Shown in pieces: positions 8,119-15,222 of a stretch of DNA of 21,696 nt (within the stretch, counting starts at the first letter, position 1; each line of letters starts with the position of its first letter). Source of the DNA: Bacillota bacterium (GTDB lineage: Bacteria; Bacillota; Sulfobacillia; JAJZYS01; JAJYTV01); NCBI GenBank assembly GCA_021806845.1, contig JAKAPV010000014.1:1-21696 (forward strand), read 5' to 3'. Both the position numbers and the translations under genes were made by a program. Below the pieces are notes generated by a model. The model was given only the letters and a program-made list of their open reading frames with translations. It ran no database searches and was not told where the DNA came from.

Positions 8119-9528
8119 CTAGACCTCGTAGAGCACGTCGATGTAGGCCTCGAGCAGCCCACGCACGAGCTCTGCCGGTGCCATCGCCGCCATGCCGTAG
8201 AGGGGCGCCATGCCGCTGCGCTCCGCGGGGTTCGCGCGCACCTGCGCCGTCGCGGCGCGCAGGTCCTCGAGGAAGCGCTCGACGACGCCGTCCTGCGCGT
8301 GGCGGCGCGTGAGGGCGATGTGGAAGGCCGCCGGTCGGTGCAGGCCGTTGAGGCTCCAGCCGCTCCGCGCCATGAGCTCCATCACCTGGTAGACGTCGAG
8401 CGTGTCGGATCCGATCGCGATGACGAAGAGGGGGTCGCCGAGGATGCGCAGGCCCTCGATCTCCCGGACGCCCGCCTTCAGCCGGTCGGCGGCGGAGAGG
8501 ATGCCCTGCGCGGCCTCGAGGTAGCCGTCCTCGCCCGTCGCGACGAGCGCCGCCCAGGCCGCCGCGATCAGGCCGCCCGGCCGGCTGCCGAGCAGCGTCG
8601 ACGATGCGTAGAGGCCCCCTGGCCAGTCCGCCGCGGTGTAGCACTGGTGGTGGAAGAGGTCCGCGTTCCGGTAGAGCACGACCGAGGTTCCCTTCGCCGC
8701 GTAGCCGTACTTGTGCGTGTCGACGGACATCGAGGTGACGCCGGGGAGCCGGAAGTCGAACGCCGGCACCGGGTAGCCGAGGCGCTCCGCCCAGGGGAGG
8801 AGAAAGCCGCCGAGACACCCGTCCACGTGACAGCCGATGCCCAGCTCGCGAGCGATCTCCGAGATCTCCGCGACGGGATCGATCGCGCCGTGCGGGAAGG
8901 AGGGCGCCGATGCCACGAGGCAGACCGTGCGCTCCGTCACCGCCGCCCGCATCGCCTGCGGGTCCACGCGGAAGTCGTCTTTGACGGGAACGCGCACGAG
9001 ATCTAGTCCGAAGTAGTGTCCGGCTTTCTCGAAGGCGGCGTGCACCGTGACGGGGACGACGATCTCGGGCCGCTCGATGCCCTTCTCCTCGCGCCCCCAG
9101 TCGCGGTAGGCGAGCATCGCGAGGAGGATGCTCTCCGTGCCGCCGGTCGAGACGGCGCCCGTAACCCGGTCGCCGCGCCGGTGCTGCGCCACCCCTTCGC
9201 CATGCAGCATGCGGGCGGTCATCGCCACGACCTCCGCCTCGAACTTCGCGGCGCTCGGCCATATGTCGGGATGCAGGGGGTTGCTCTGGGACTGGGTCTT
9301 GTAGGCGGCGGCGAGGAATTCGGCGTGCTCCTGGCCGCCGTGGTAGACGGCTCCCGAGGCGTAGCCCCGCTGCCAGCGTCCGGCCTCGCGGCCCTGCAGA
9401 TCCTCGAGGATCGCCAGCACCTCAGCGCGGCTGCGTCCCTTCGCCGGGATCCGATCCATGGTCTCGAGTTCTCCGCGGTACGGCTTCAGCTGCTTTGCCA
9501 GCATGCTGAGGATGTCGGGTGTGCTCAA
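8119..9528 (-). CDS. Sphingosine-1-phosphate-lyase-like PLP enzyme (group II decarboxylase fold)
   Basis: 469 residues. The PLP lysine is K273 in VDTHKYGYAAKGTS, nearly the sphingosine-1-phosphate lyase signature. Other matches are NPLHPDIWPSAAKFEAEVV, the STGGTESILLA cofactor loop, and HVDGCLGGFLLPW with the aspartate that pairs with the PLP nitrogen. S1P lyases cleave phosphorylated 2-amino-alcohols to an aldehyde and phosphoethanolamine; relatives in this fold decarboxylate amino acids. No N-terminal membrane anchor is seen, so it is soluble. The start is TTG 9528 with GAGGAGG about 9 bases upstream. It lies between the MFS transporter and the FGGY kinase in one operon. The lyase call is stronger than the decarboxylase call, but the real substrate is open. 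Confidence 0.87.
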   Translation of the reverse strand: MSTPDILSMLAKQLKPYRGELETMDRIPAKGRSRAEVLAILEDLQGREAGRWQRGYASGAVYHGGQEHAEFLAAAYKTQSQSNPLHPDIWPSAAKFEAEVVAMTARMLHGEGVAQHRRGDRVTGAVSTGGTESILLAMLAYRDWGREEKGIERPEIVVPVTVHAAFEKAGHYFGLDLVRVPVKDDFRVDPQAMRAAVTERTVCLVASAPSFPHGAIDPVAEISEIARELGIGCHVDGCLGGFLLPWAERLGYPVPAFDFRLPGVTSMSVDTHKYGYAAKGTSVVLYRNADLFHHQCYTAADWPGGLYASSTLLGSRPGGLIAAAWAALVATGEDGYLEAAQGILSAADRLKAGVREIEGLRILGDPLFVIAIGSDTLDVYQVMELMARSGWSLNGLHRPAAFHIALTRRHAQDGVVERFLEDLRAATAQVRANPAERSGMAPLYGMAAMAPAELVRGLLEAYIDVLYEV

Positions 9529-9549
9529 GGGGCGATGCCTCCTCGGGGA

Positions 9550-10737
9550 CTAGTCCTGCAGCGAAGCGGACGCCTGCGCGGCGTTCCGGTCGGATTGGGG
9601 GAGCAGCCAAGCCGCGCCCACGCCGAGTACGGCAATGAGGGCGATGAAGCCGAGCGCCCAATGCGGCTGCCCGACGAGCGGCGTGACCGCCACGACGAGG
9701 ACGAAGCCGCCGAGGTTGCCGGCGAGCATCAGGAAGCCGACGGCCCGCCCCTGCTCCCCGGCGCCGACCTGCACCTCCGCCCAGTCCAGGACGACGGGCA
9801 GGCTCGCGAGCAGCAGGATGCCCTCGACGCCGAGCCAGACGGCAAGCCATACGGCCGACTGCTGCCAGTCGATCGCGAGCGCGGTGAGGAATGTCCAGCC
9901 GACGGCCGCGAGCAGCGTCCAGCGGCGCCAGTCGCGGGCGGCGACGATCGGCGGGAGGACTCCCGCGCCGACGATGCCCGTGAGCGTCATCAGCGCGAGG
10001 AGATCCCCGGTGAGGCCGCCGCCGACGCCGAGCGGCTGCAGGACGGGCTGCAGCCAAGTCGCCAGCGCGTTGTAGATGCCCATGCCGACGAAGAGCAGCG
10101 CGCCGAGCTTCCAGAGCAGGGGCTCCTTCGGCAGCCAGTTTCCCTGGGCGGCGGCCGGCGGGTCTTCGTAGGCAGGTGCCGTCTGGAGCATCACGGCGAG
10201 GAATGCGGCTCCGACCGCTGCGATGGTGGCCTGGACTCCCATCACGCGCAGGAGCCCGCCGCCCGCGTAGAGCGCCGGACCGCCGGCCATCGCGATCATG
10301 ATGCCGATGAACAGCGAGACGCTGCCGAGCCCGATCGCGACCGCGCGCTGCTCGTGCGGGAAGTAGCGCGCCGCGAGCTTCGTGATGCCGTTCAGCACGA
10401 GCGGCTGCCCGATGGAGATGACGACCTGGGCGAAGATCTGCCAAGCGAAGGAATCCGGCATGATCAGGCGCAGCAGGGCGCCGGCGCCGGTCAGAATGGC
10501 CCCGGTACGCAGTGCGGCGCTGAAGTTGCGGTCGAGCCAGCGACCCGTCGGCAGGGCGAGTACCACATAGATGAGCGGGAAGATTGCGGCGAGGTTGCCG
10601 ACGGCGGCGACCGACGCATGCAGTGCGCGGGCCGCCTCGGTGGTGATCGGGGCGAAGGTGATCCACAGCATCTGCGTGCTGGCGGCGACGAGGCCGTAGG
10701 CGACGAGGATGGGCCAGCGCCTTTGCAAACTTCGCAC
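9550..10737 (-). CDS. MFS transporter (12 membrane segments)
   Basis: A 395-residue major facilitator protein with about twelve hydrophobic helices in two halves joined by a loop near residue 195-210 (PAYEDPPAAAQGNWLPKEP). The loop after helix 2 reads LPTGRWLDRNF, the usual motif A position. The general look resembles the FLVCR/CynX-like branch, but substrate is unknown. The start is taken as GTG 10737 right after GGAAAGGAA; TTG 10728 is equally possible and has better spacing. It lies 18 bases after the SCP2 copy 2 stop and 21 bases before the PLP lyase start. A role in importing or exporting the substrate of that operon is the simplest guess. Confidence 0.88.
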   Translation of the reverse strand: MRSLQRRWPILVAYGLVAASTQMLWITFAPITTEAARALHASVAAVGNLAAIFPLIYVVLALPTGRWLDRNFSAALRTGAILTGAGALLRLIMPDSFAWQIFAQVVISIGQPLVLNGITKLAARYFPHEQRAVAIGLGSVSLFIGIMIAMAGGPALYAGGGLLRVMGVQATIAAVGAAFLAVMLQTAPAYEDPPAAAQGNWLPKEPLLWKLGALLFVGMGIYNALATWLQPVLQPLGVGGGLTGDLLALMTLTGIVGAGVLPPIVAARDWRRWTLLAAVGWTFLTALAIDWQQSAVWLAVWLGVEGILLLASLPVVLDWAEVQVGAGEQGRAVGFLMLAGNLGGFVLVVAVTPLVGQPHWALGFIALIAVLGVGAAWLLPQSDRNAAQASASLQD

Positions 10738-10755
10738 TTCCTTTCCGGAGACGCT

Positions 10756-11175
10756 CTAGGCCGGCGCGCCCGCTACCCGCTCGGCGCGCAGCCGCCGGTA
10801 CTCCTCGTAGAGGGGCGGCATCAACGGCAGGAGCCGCAGTGCCTTCGCGATCGACCCGCGTGCCGTGATCTCGCCGCGCGCGAGGGCCTGCGTCACGTCG
10901 AGTTCCCCGCTCCAGAAGCGGTGCCCGAGGTCCGCGCTGCACGAGAATGTGACGTCCGGCTGCGGTTCGGTCTCATCCAGGCGCATGATCATGGCCGGGC
11001 CGCCTTCCTCCGGCGTCCGGCCATCCATGAGCAGCGTCAGGTCAGGGCTTGAATAGACGAACGCCACCACCATGCCGGCTTCGAAGAGCGCCTTCGCGGC
11101 TTCGCTCGTGGCGGCGCGGCGCCCAAGCTCCGCGAAGATCTCCCGGATCTCGGCCTTGTCCGTAAAAGCGGCCAT
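10756..11175 (-). CDS. SCP2 sterol-binding-domain protein (copy 2)
   Basis: A 139-residue single-domain protein, about 60% identical to the SCP2 protein at 846-1274 by hand alignment. Shared blocks are VVAFVYSSPDL, MDGRTPEEG, CSADLGHRFWSGELDV, QALARG and LLPLMPPLYEEYR. It should form a hydrophobic ligand pocket for a lipid-like molecule, in the cytoplasm. The start is ATG 11175 behind GGAGGGG (11181-11187). It heads a minus-strand run with an MFS transporter, an S1P-lyase-like enzyme and an FGGY kinase. Both copies being first in a metabolic operon suggests they deliver or hold the pathway substrate; this is inference. Confidence 0.85.
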   Translation of the reverse strand: MAAFTDKAEIREIFAELGRRAATSEAAKALFEAGMVVAFVYSSPDLTLLMDGRTPEEGGPAMIMRLDETEPQPDVTFSCSADLGHRFWSGELDVTQALARGEITARGSIAKALRLLPLMPPLYEEYRRLRAERVAGAPA

Positions 11176-11383
11176 GCGGTCCCCTCCAGTAGCGCTGGGG
11201 CTTACGCGGCAAGCAATGCGGCGCCCAGACCCCCACCGCGCCTCCCAGGATTTCGGCGACAGGGGCCCAAAATCCCGCTTCAGCACGTCCTTCAATCCGG
11301 AGTCAGCGGCGACGGCAGCGGGGTCGCAAAGGCGGGAACAAATTGCGATATCCCGTCCGGCCGTTTGGCGCTATCATGCTTGC
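11176..11383. other. Divergent intergenic region between SCP2 copy 2 and MFS transporter
   Basis: 208 bases that should hold the promoters of the minus-strand SCP2 operon and the plus-strand transporter. It contains a 9-bp hairpin with one G-U pair (arms 11248-11256 and 11267-11275, ten-base loop), and a CGGGA/TCCCG pair around 11350. No convincing -35/-10 pair was found for the minus strand. Part of the minus strand is open upstream of the SCP2 ATG, but the strong ribosome binding site at 11181 fixes the start at 11175. Confidence 0.4.
11372..11383 (+). promoter_or_regulatory. Possible -10 element for a leaderless MFS transcript
   Basis: TATCAT at 11372-11377 ends 6 bases before the ATG at 11384. 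Transcription starting about 7 bases downstream of a -10 would begin at or next to the ATG, and no ribosome binding site precedes it. The only -35-like hexamer (TTGCGA, 11343-11348) is 23 bases away, too far, so support is weak. Confidence 0.3.
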
Positions 11384-12607
11384 ATGCAGTCCTGGTTGTC
11401 CCGCTATCCAAAAGCCCTCATTACGCTCGTAGCCAGTAACATCCTCATGATGGCGGGACTCTCGCTGGTCTGGCCGCTCGTCACACTCTACGTGCACGCG
11501 AGGCTGGGCTACCCGATGACCGATGCCGGCCTCGTAATGCTGGTGCAGGCAGCTGCAAACCTCGTCGGCAGCCTGATCGGCGGCCATCTCTACGACGCAT
11601 GGGGCGGTCGCCGCACGATCGTCACGGGGGCCCTGCTGACAGCGGTCTCTGCGGGAGGCATGGCCGCCTCGCACAGCCTCCTCGCCTACTCCGTCGCCAT
11701 GTTCGGCTTCGGCCTCGGATTCGGGGTCGCGAGCCCCTGCATTTACGCCTTCGCCGCCACGGTCTGGCCGGAGGGAGAGCGCGCAGCCTTCAACGCTGTG
11801 TACGTCGCGTCCAACCTGGGCGTCGCCATCGGTTCCTTCGCCGGCGGCGAGCTCGCGCAAATCAGCTTTCGCCTGGCCTTTGCGGTCACCGGCGTCGTCT
11901 TCGTGATCTATCTCTTCTGGGTGCTGCTCGCGTTCCGGGGGCCCGCCTGGCACCAGGCACCACGCCGGGTCCGCCACCAGAGCGAAGCCGAGACAGCGCC
12001 GCGCGGCCGCAGCCTGGGTCCGCTCGCGGCGCCGCTTCTCCTGACGCTCGGAATGTTTCTCGCCTGGTCGCCCTACGTGCAGTGGCAGGTGACCATTCCG
12101 ACGCACATGGAGGCGCTCGGCTTCACGCTCTCCAGCTACAGCATCCTCTGGACGGTGAATGGCGGGCTGATCGTGCTCGGTCAGCCGCTGGTCACCTGGT
12201 TCACCGCGCGCGTCCCGCGCCCGAAGCCGCAAATCCTGGTCGGCACCGGCCTCTTCATCGTCTCGTTTCTCGTCCTCGCCGGCACGTCGATCTACGCGGG
12301 CTTCCTCTTGGCGATGGTCCTCACGACGTTCGGGGAGATGCTGGCCTGGCCGGCCGTGCCTGCTGCGGCGGACGAGCTCGCGCCCCAAGGCAGGCGCGGA
12401 CTCTACCAGGGTCTCGTCGGCGGCGCCGGCGCCGCGGGGCGGGGGCTCGGCCCACTGCTGGGCGGCTTCCTCTACGAACGGCTGGCTTCGGCACAGCTCT
12501 TCGCGGTGATGACGTCGGTGTTCATCGTGGCGTTCTTCGTCTTCGCGATGTACGACCGCACGCTCCCTCGCCAGCGCGATGCGGCGGCCATGCCGCCCGG
12601 ACTTTGA
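11384..12607 (+). CDS. MFS transporter (DHA1-like, 12 membrane segments)
   Basis: A 407-residue major facilitator protein. The motif after helix 2 is GGHLYDAWGGRRTIVTG, a clear MFS motif A. A charged, proline-rich central loop (WHQAPRRVRHQSEAE...) separates two six-helix halves. The general type is drug/metabolite proton antiport; the substrate cannot be told. The start is ATG 11384 (MQSWLSRYPKALITLV), the first in-frame ATG next to the first helix. No Shine-Dalgarno sequence is seen, while a -10-like TATCAT lies just upstream, so it may be translated from a leaderless message. It is transcribed away from the SCP2 operon and ends convergently with the hydrolase gene, with 16 bases between. 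Confidence 0.88.
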   Translation: MQSWLSRYPKALITLVASNILMMAGLSLVWPLVTLYVHARLGYPMTDAGLVMLVQAAANLVGSLIGGHLYDAWGGRRTIVTGALLTAVSAGGMAASHSLLAYSVAMFGFGLGFGVASPCIYAFAATVWPEGERAAFNAVYVASNLGVAIGSFAGGELAQISFRLAFAVTGVVFVIYLFWVLLAFRGPAWHQAPRRVRHQSEAETAPRGRSLGPLAAPLLLTLGMFLAWSPYVQWQVTIPTHMEALGFTLSSYSILWTVNGGLIVLGQPLVTWFTARVPRPKPQILVGTGLFIVSFLVLAGTSIYAGFLLAMVLTTFGEMLAWPAVPAAADELAPQGRRGLYQGLVGGAGAAGRGLGPLLGGFLYERLASAQLFAVMTSVFIVAFFVFAMYDRTLPRQRDAAAMPPGL

Positions 12608-12623
12608 GCGGCCGGCAAGTCGG

Positions 12624-13487
12624 TCAGGTCTGGTCGCTCGGCGCGCAGCCACCCTGGCGGATAAAGGCCGTCATCTCGGGGAGGGCGGCGAGCGGCGCTC
12701 CGAGATGCCCGACGCCCGACATGACCGTGAGCGTCGCGCGCGGCAGGCGCTGCGCGAGGTAGCGTCCCTGGGCGAGCGGCACGACGGGATCCTGGTCCCC
12801 GTACCAGAGTCCGACCGGCACCCGGATGGATGCGATCTCAAAGCCCCAGGGGCGCGTGAACGCCCGGTAGTCGCTGACCATCCCGTCCGCGACACGCGTG
12901 CCTTCGGTCACCGACCGCACCCACAGCGCGACGCGCTCCGGGGTGAAGAGGCGCCGGTCCTCCGCCGGCGACTGGGCGATGCCCATCTGGGCGATCAGTT
13001 CGGCATTCTCCCGCACGGCGGCCGCCTGCGCCGCGACCTCCGCATCCGTCGGCGGTGCTTGCCCCACCTCCAGCAGGCCCTTTGCGTGCATCTCGTAGAG
13101 CGGCCCCACTCCGCAGACAATGGCCGCGCAGCGCACGCGCCCCGGCAGGGCGGCGGCGCAGGCGAGCGCGTGGGGTCCGCCGCCGGAGATGCCGGCGACC
13201 GCGAAGCTGCCCAGGCCAAGGGCATCCGCGAGCCGCGCGACATCGCCCGCGACCTGCAGCAGAGTGCGGTCGGGCAAGGGGTCAGACCGGCCGTACCCCG
13301 GCCGGTCGACGGCGATCACGCGCAAGGGGCTCGGCTGCGTGTGCGCTCCATCCAGGCGCGATCCCGGCGTCGGATGAAAGAAAACGACCGGCAGCCCCCC
13401 GGGATCCCCGTATTCGGCGAACCCCAGCCTGCGCCCGCCCAGGATCAGCGCCCCGTCTTCCCCGGCCACCGAGAACACTTCCTTCAC
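12624..13487 (-). CDS. Alpha/beta-hydrolase
   Basis: A 287-residue alpha/beta-hydrolase-fold enzyme. The nucleophile is S101 in GISGGG, the acid D233 in GDQDPVVP, and the histidine H261 in GVGHLGAP. The oxyanion region reads VVFFHPTPGSR, and RVIAVDRPGYGRSD precedes the nucleophile elbow, as expected. It would hydrolyse an ester or similar bond. No signal peptide is seen. GTG 13487 overlaps the stop of the YqeG-type gene (GTGA, 13484-13487), indicating translational coupling; GTG 13478 is a possible alternative start. The substrate is unknown. Confidence 0.88.
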   Translation of the reverse strand: MKEVFSVAGEDGALILGGRRLGFAEYGDPGGLPVVFFHPTPGSRLDGAHTQPSPLRVIAVDRPGYGRSDPLPDRTLLQVAGDVARLADALGLGSFAVAGISGGGPHALACAAALPGRVRCAAIVCGVGPLYEMHAKGLLEVGQAPPTDAEVAAQAAAVRENAELIAQMGIAQSPAEDRRLFTPERVALWVRSVTEGTRVADGMVSDYRAFTRPWGFEIASIRVPVGLWYGDQDPVVPLAQGRYLAQRLPRATLTVMSGVGHLGAPLAALPEMTAFIRQGGCAPSDQT

Positions 13488-13972
13488 CGCTCCGGAATGA
13501 GCCGCCGCAGGATGCGGTCGAGCGGACTGAGCAGCCGCACGAGCGGCTTGTCACGCGGAAAGCGGGGCTCGACGAGCACGAGCCGGATGCCCACATACAT
13601 CGCCCCCAGCCCGTCCGTGAAGAACTGATCCCCGACCGCGGCCACCGCTTCCTTCGGCAGATCGAGGTCGCGCAAGGCACGCCGATATGCTCCCGGCAAC
13701 GGCTTATGGGCGCGCGCGATGCAGGGCAAGCCGAGCCTTTGCGCAAGGCGCTCCGCCCGGTCCCCTCGCCCGTTCGTAAGTATGTAGCCGCGCATCCCCG
13801 CTTCCTCCATGCGCACGCAGAACGCCGCGGCTTCCTCCGTCGGCGAGTCGCCGCGAGGATCGCACAAGGTGTTGTCGAGGTCGAGCAGCAGGGCCTGCAC
13901 GCCCTCCGCCCGCAGCTCCTCCAGCCAGAGCAGCGAAAGGCTCGGAACGCGCACGCAGGGCCGCGACGTCAA
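13484..13972 (-). CDS. yqeG: YqeG-family HAD phosphatase
   Basis: About 162 residues from TTG 13972. HAD motif I is DLDNTL with nucleophile D31 and D33, motif II is ILTNGRG, followed by the YqeG-like AHKPLPGAYRRAL and the metal-binding GDQFFTDGLGA. Bacillota YqeG proteins have about 33 residues before the nucleophile, and TTG 13972 gives 30, so this start fits well. TTG 13993 is in frame but gives an over-long N-terminus with no ribosome binding site. The chosen TTG overlaps the stop of a 12-residue ORF with an excellent ribosome binding site (see 13969-14007). The hydrolase follows with a 4-base overlap. The family's physiological substrate is not settled. Confidence 0.82.
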   Translation of the reverse strand: MTSRPCVRVPSLSLLWLEELRAEGVQALLLDLDNTLCDPRGDSPTEEAAAFCVRMEEAGMRGYILTNGRGDRAERLAQRLGLPCIARAHKPLPGAYRRALRDLDLPKEAVAAVGDQFFTDGLGAMYVGIRLVLVEPRFPRDKPLVRLLSPLDRILRRLIPER

Positions 13973-14007
13973 TGCACAGCGCTTCGGGTCCAAAGGGCCG
14001 CGGCCAT
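13969..14007 (-). CDS. Possible 12-residue leader peptide coupled to the YqeG gene
   Basis: ATG 14007 lies 5 bases after AGGAGGTG, the best ribosome binding site in this region, yet its frame encodes only MAAALWTRSAVH before TGA (13971-13969). That TGA overlaps TTG 13972 of the YqeG frame as TTGA. Ribosomes finishing the short peptide could restart at the TTG. The sequence shows the site, the frame and the overlap; a regulatory role is inference. A one-base sequencing error joining the two frames is the main alternative. Confidence 0.4.
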   Translation of the reverse strand: MAAALWTRSAVH

Positions 14008-14019
14008 CGCTACACCTCC

Positions 14020-14254
14020 TGCCGCCGCCTGCGGGCGCCGTGCGTCTGTCCAGTTCCCGGGGGCGGCGGGCACGCCGATGCCTTCCTCTTCTCTGCCGCG
14101 AGGGCAGTCCCTTCGCCCAAGCGGGCTCTCAAACGGTCTGTCGCTGTAAGGCTCATCCTTCCCGCGCAGCAACAAACACTCCCGCATGTCCTCTGCCCGC
14201 CGAGGGCTCGGCGGAGCATCTCCGAAATAGCCTGTGAACCGGGGGGCTCTCGCG
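14020..14254 (-). promoter_or_regulatory. Leader/intergenic region between GNAT and YqeG genes
   Basis: About 235 bases with no good gene. The longest minus-strand open frames through it have third-position GC far below that of the neighbouring genes, so they are probably not coding. It contains a 7-bp GC-rich hairpin with a four-base loop (14197-14214), possibly the end of the GNAT transcript, and one copy of an 11-bp direct repeat (14239-14249; the other copy is at 14262-14272, at the GNAT 3' end). It ends in the strong ribosome binding site AGGAGGTG of the 12-residue ORF. No known riboswitch or RNA was recognised. Confidence 0.4.
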
Positions 14255-14812
14255 TCAGGCGCCGGGGGGCTCACCTTCATTCGGACGCGGGATGCAGAGC
14301 AGGATCGCGCCTGGGTGCCGCGCTGGGTCATCGCCGGGCATCTTGCGAAATCCCGCCTTGCGCAGCGCCCGCACCGACCGCTGGTTCTCGGGATCCGGGT
14401 CCGCGCAGCAGCCGAGGACGCCCCGTTCCCGCCGGAAGACGTCCTGCACGAATGCCGAGATCGCCCGCGGCCCGAGTCCCTGCCCGATGAACTCCGGCGC
14501 GAGGAAGTAGTCGATGCCGGCGAAATCGGGGGCGATCGCCGCGGCGGGATGGCCTGGCACCTCCCGCAGGAGGTGGTCCTGGAAGAATCCCGCATCCACG
14601 CCGCCAGAGGTCATGAGCCAGGAGCGCACGCGTTCGTCGCCCCGGATCCTCGGCAAATACTTGGCCAGGATCGCCTCTTCGGTCGGCGCGGACCCGCTCG
14701 CGTACCACTGCAGAGACGGCCCCTCGGACAGCCACCTGCGCAGGCAGGGAAGATCCTCCGTCCGCAGCGGCCGGAAGGAGATCCCGCCCAAACGGGACCC
14801 GCTCTCCGCCAT
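14255..14812 (-). CDS. GNAT acetyltransferase, AAC(6')-like branch
   Basis: A 185-residue GNAT-fold N-acetyltransferase. The acetyl-CoA pyrophosphate loop is FIGQGLGPRAISAFV; the strand/loop ADPDPENQRSVRALRKAGFR closes the domain. The pattern YLPRI...GIDYFLA...IGQGLG...TDP-like...N-R-A-x-R-A-x-x-K-A-G-F resembles the aminoglycoside 6'-N-acetyltransferase / siderophore-type Acetyltransf_8 group, so the acceptor might be an aminoglycoside or a hydroxylamine/amine metabolite. Chromosomal homologues are common and resistance should not be assumed. The start is ATG 14812 behind GGAGAGGTG. It is divergent from the J-domain gene. Confidence 0.85.
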   Translation of the reverse strand: MAESGSRLGGISFRPLRTEDLPCLRRWLSEGPSLQWYASGSAPTEEAILAKYLPRIRGDERVRSWLMTSGGVDAGFFQDHLLREVPGHPAAAIAPDFAGIDYFLAPEFIGQGLGPRAISAFVQDVFRRERGVLGCCADPDPENQRSVRALRKAGFRKMPGDDPARHPGAILLCIPRPNEGEPPGA

Positions 14813-14916
14813 GCCACACCTCTCCTCAGGTCTTCGCCACCGCCTTGACGCAAAGGAGGCGTCGGCCGCGGCAACGAAGTGGTTCCGTGCGCCTCTGGGC
14901 GCAAAGGACGTTGGCG
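14813..14916. other. Divergent intergenic region between GNAT and J-domain genes
   Basis: 104 bases. TTGACG (14845-14850) is a good -35 on the plus strand, but no matching -10 lies 16-18 bases downstream. A 6-bp hairpin (TGCGCC/GGCGCA, 14888-14903) precedes the J-protein ribosome binding site AAAGGA. No other element is recognised. Confidence 0.35.
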
Positions 14917-15222
14917 ATGCGCGATCCCTACCGAATACTCGGCGTTCGCCGCGCGGCGACGCCGGAGCAGATACGCAGCGCTTACCGGCGCCAGGTCAAG
15001 GCGTTGCACCCGGATACGGTCCCTCCAGAGCGCCGGGCGGCGGCCACCAGCCGCTTTCAGGAACTGCAGGACGCATATGCGGTTCTCTCGGAGCCTCGCC
15101 TGCGCATGGCGTTCGACATGTCGCATCCTGCTCCCTGGCGTCCCTTCCGGCGCCGTCGGCCGACGGAGGAAGGGGCCGTCGAGGAGTTCTTCCTGAACCT
15201 TTTGCGCAGCATGATGCGCTGA
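14917..15222 (+). CDS. Single J-domain protein (DnaJ-like co-chaperone)
   Basis: 101 residues, nearly all J domain: RDPYRILGVRRAATPEQIRSAYRRQ, the invariant HPD in KALHPDTVPPE, and FQELQDAYAVLSEPRLRMAFD. J domains stimulate the ATPase of DnaK-type Hsp70. There is no glycine/phenylalanine region, zinc finger or substrate domain, only a short basic tail (PWRPFRRRRP) ending in FFLNLLRSMMR, so it is not DnaJ itself. The start is ATG 14917 with AAAGGA 8 bases upstream. Its stop overlaps a CTG (CTGA, 15219-15222) in the frame of the downstream protease, suggesting coupling. Confidence 0.88.
   Translation: MRDPYRILGVRRAATPEQIRSAYRRQVKALHPDTVPPERRAAATSRFQELQDAYAVLSEPRLRMAFDMSHPAPWRPFRRRRPTEEGAVEEFFLNLLRSMMR

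Noticed and set aside
9016..11052. Very long plus-strand open frame (678 codons) opposite the SCP2/MFS/PLP genes
   Set aside because: It is a mirror of real minus-strand genes in GC-rich DNA; the translation is rich in Arg, Asp, Gly and His with no family motif.
14010..14219. Minus-strand 69-residue ORF upstream of the YqeG gene
   Set aside because: Third-position GC is well below that of genes here and there is no motif; its end overlaps the ribosome binding site for the 12-residue ORF.
14255..14812. Aminoglycoside resistance gene
   Set aside because: The GNAT fold is clear and the branch resembles AAC(6'), but there is no mobile context and the acceptor cannot be inferred from sequence.
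14514..15218. Upstream extension of the protease frame to 14514
   Set aside because: It runs through the GNAT gene and the J-domain gene in a shadow frame; nothing protease-like lies before the membrane segment.
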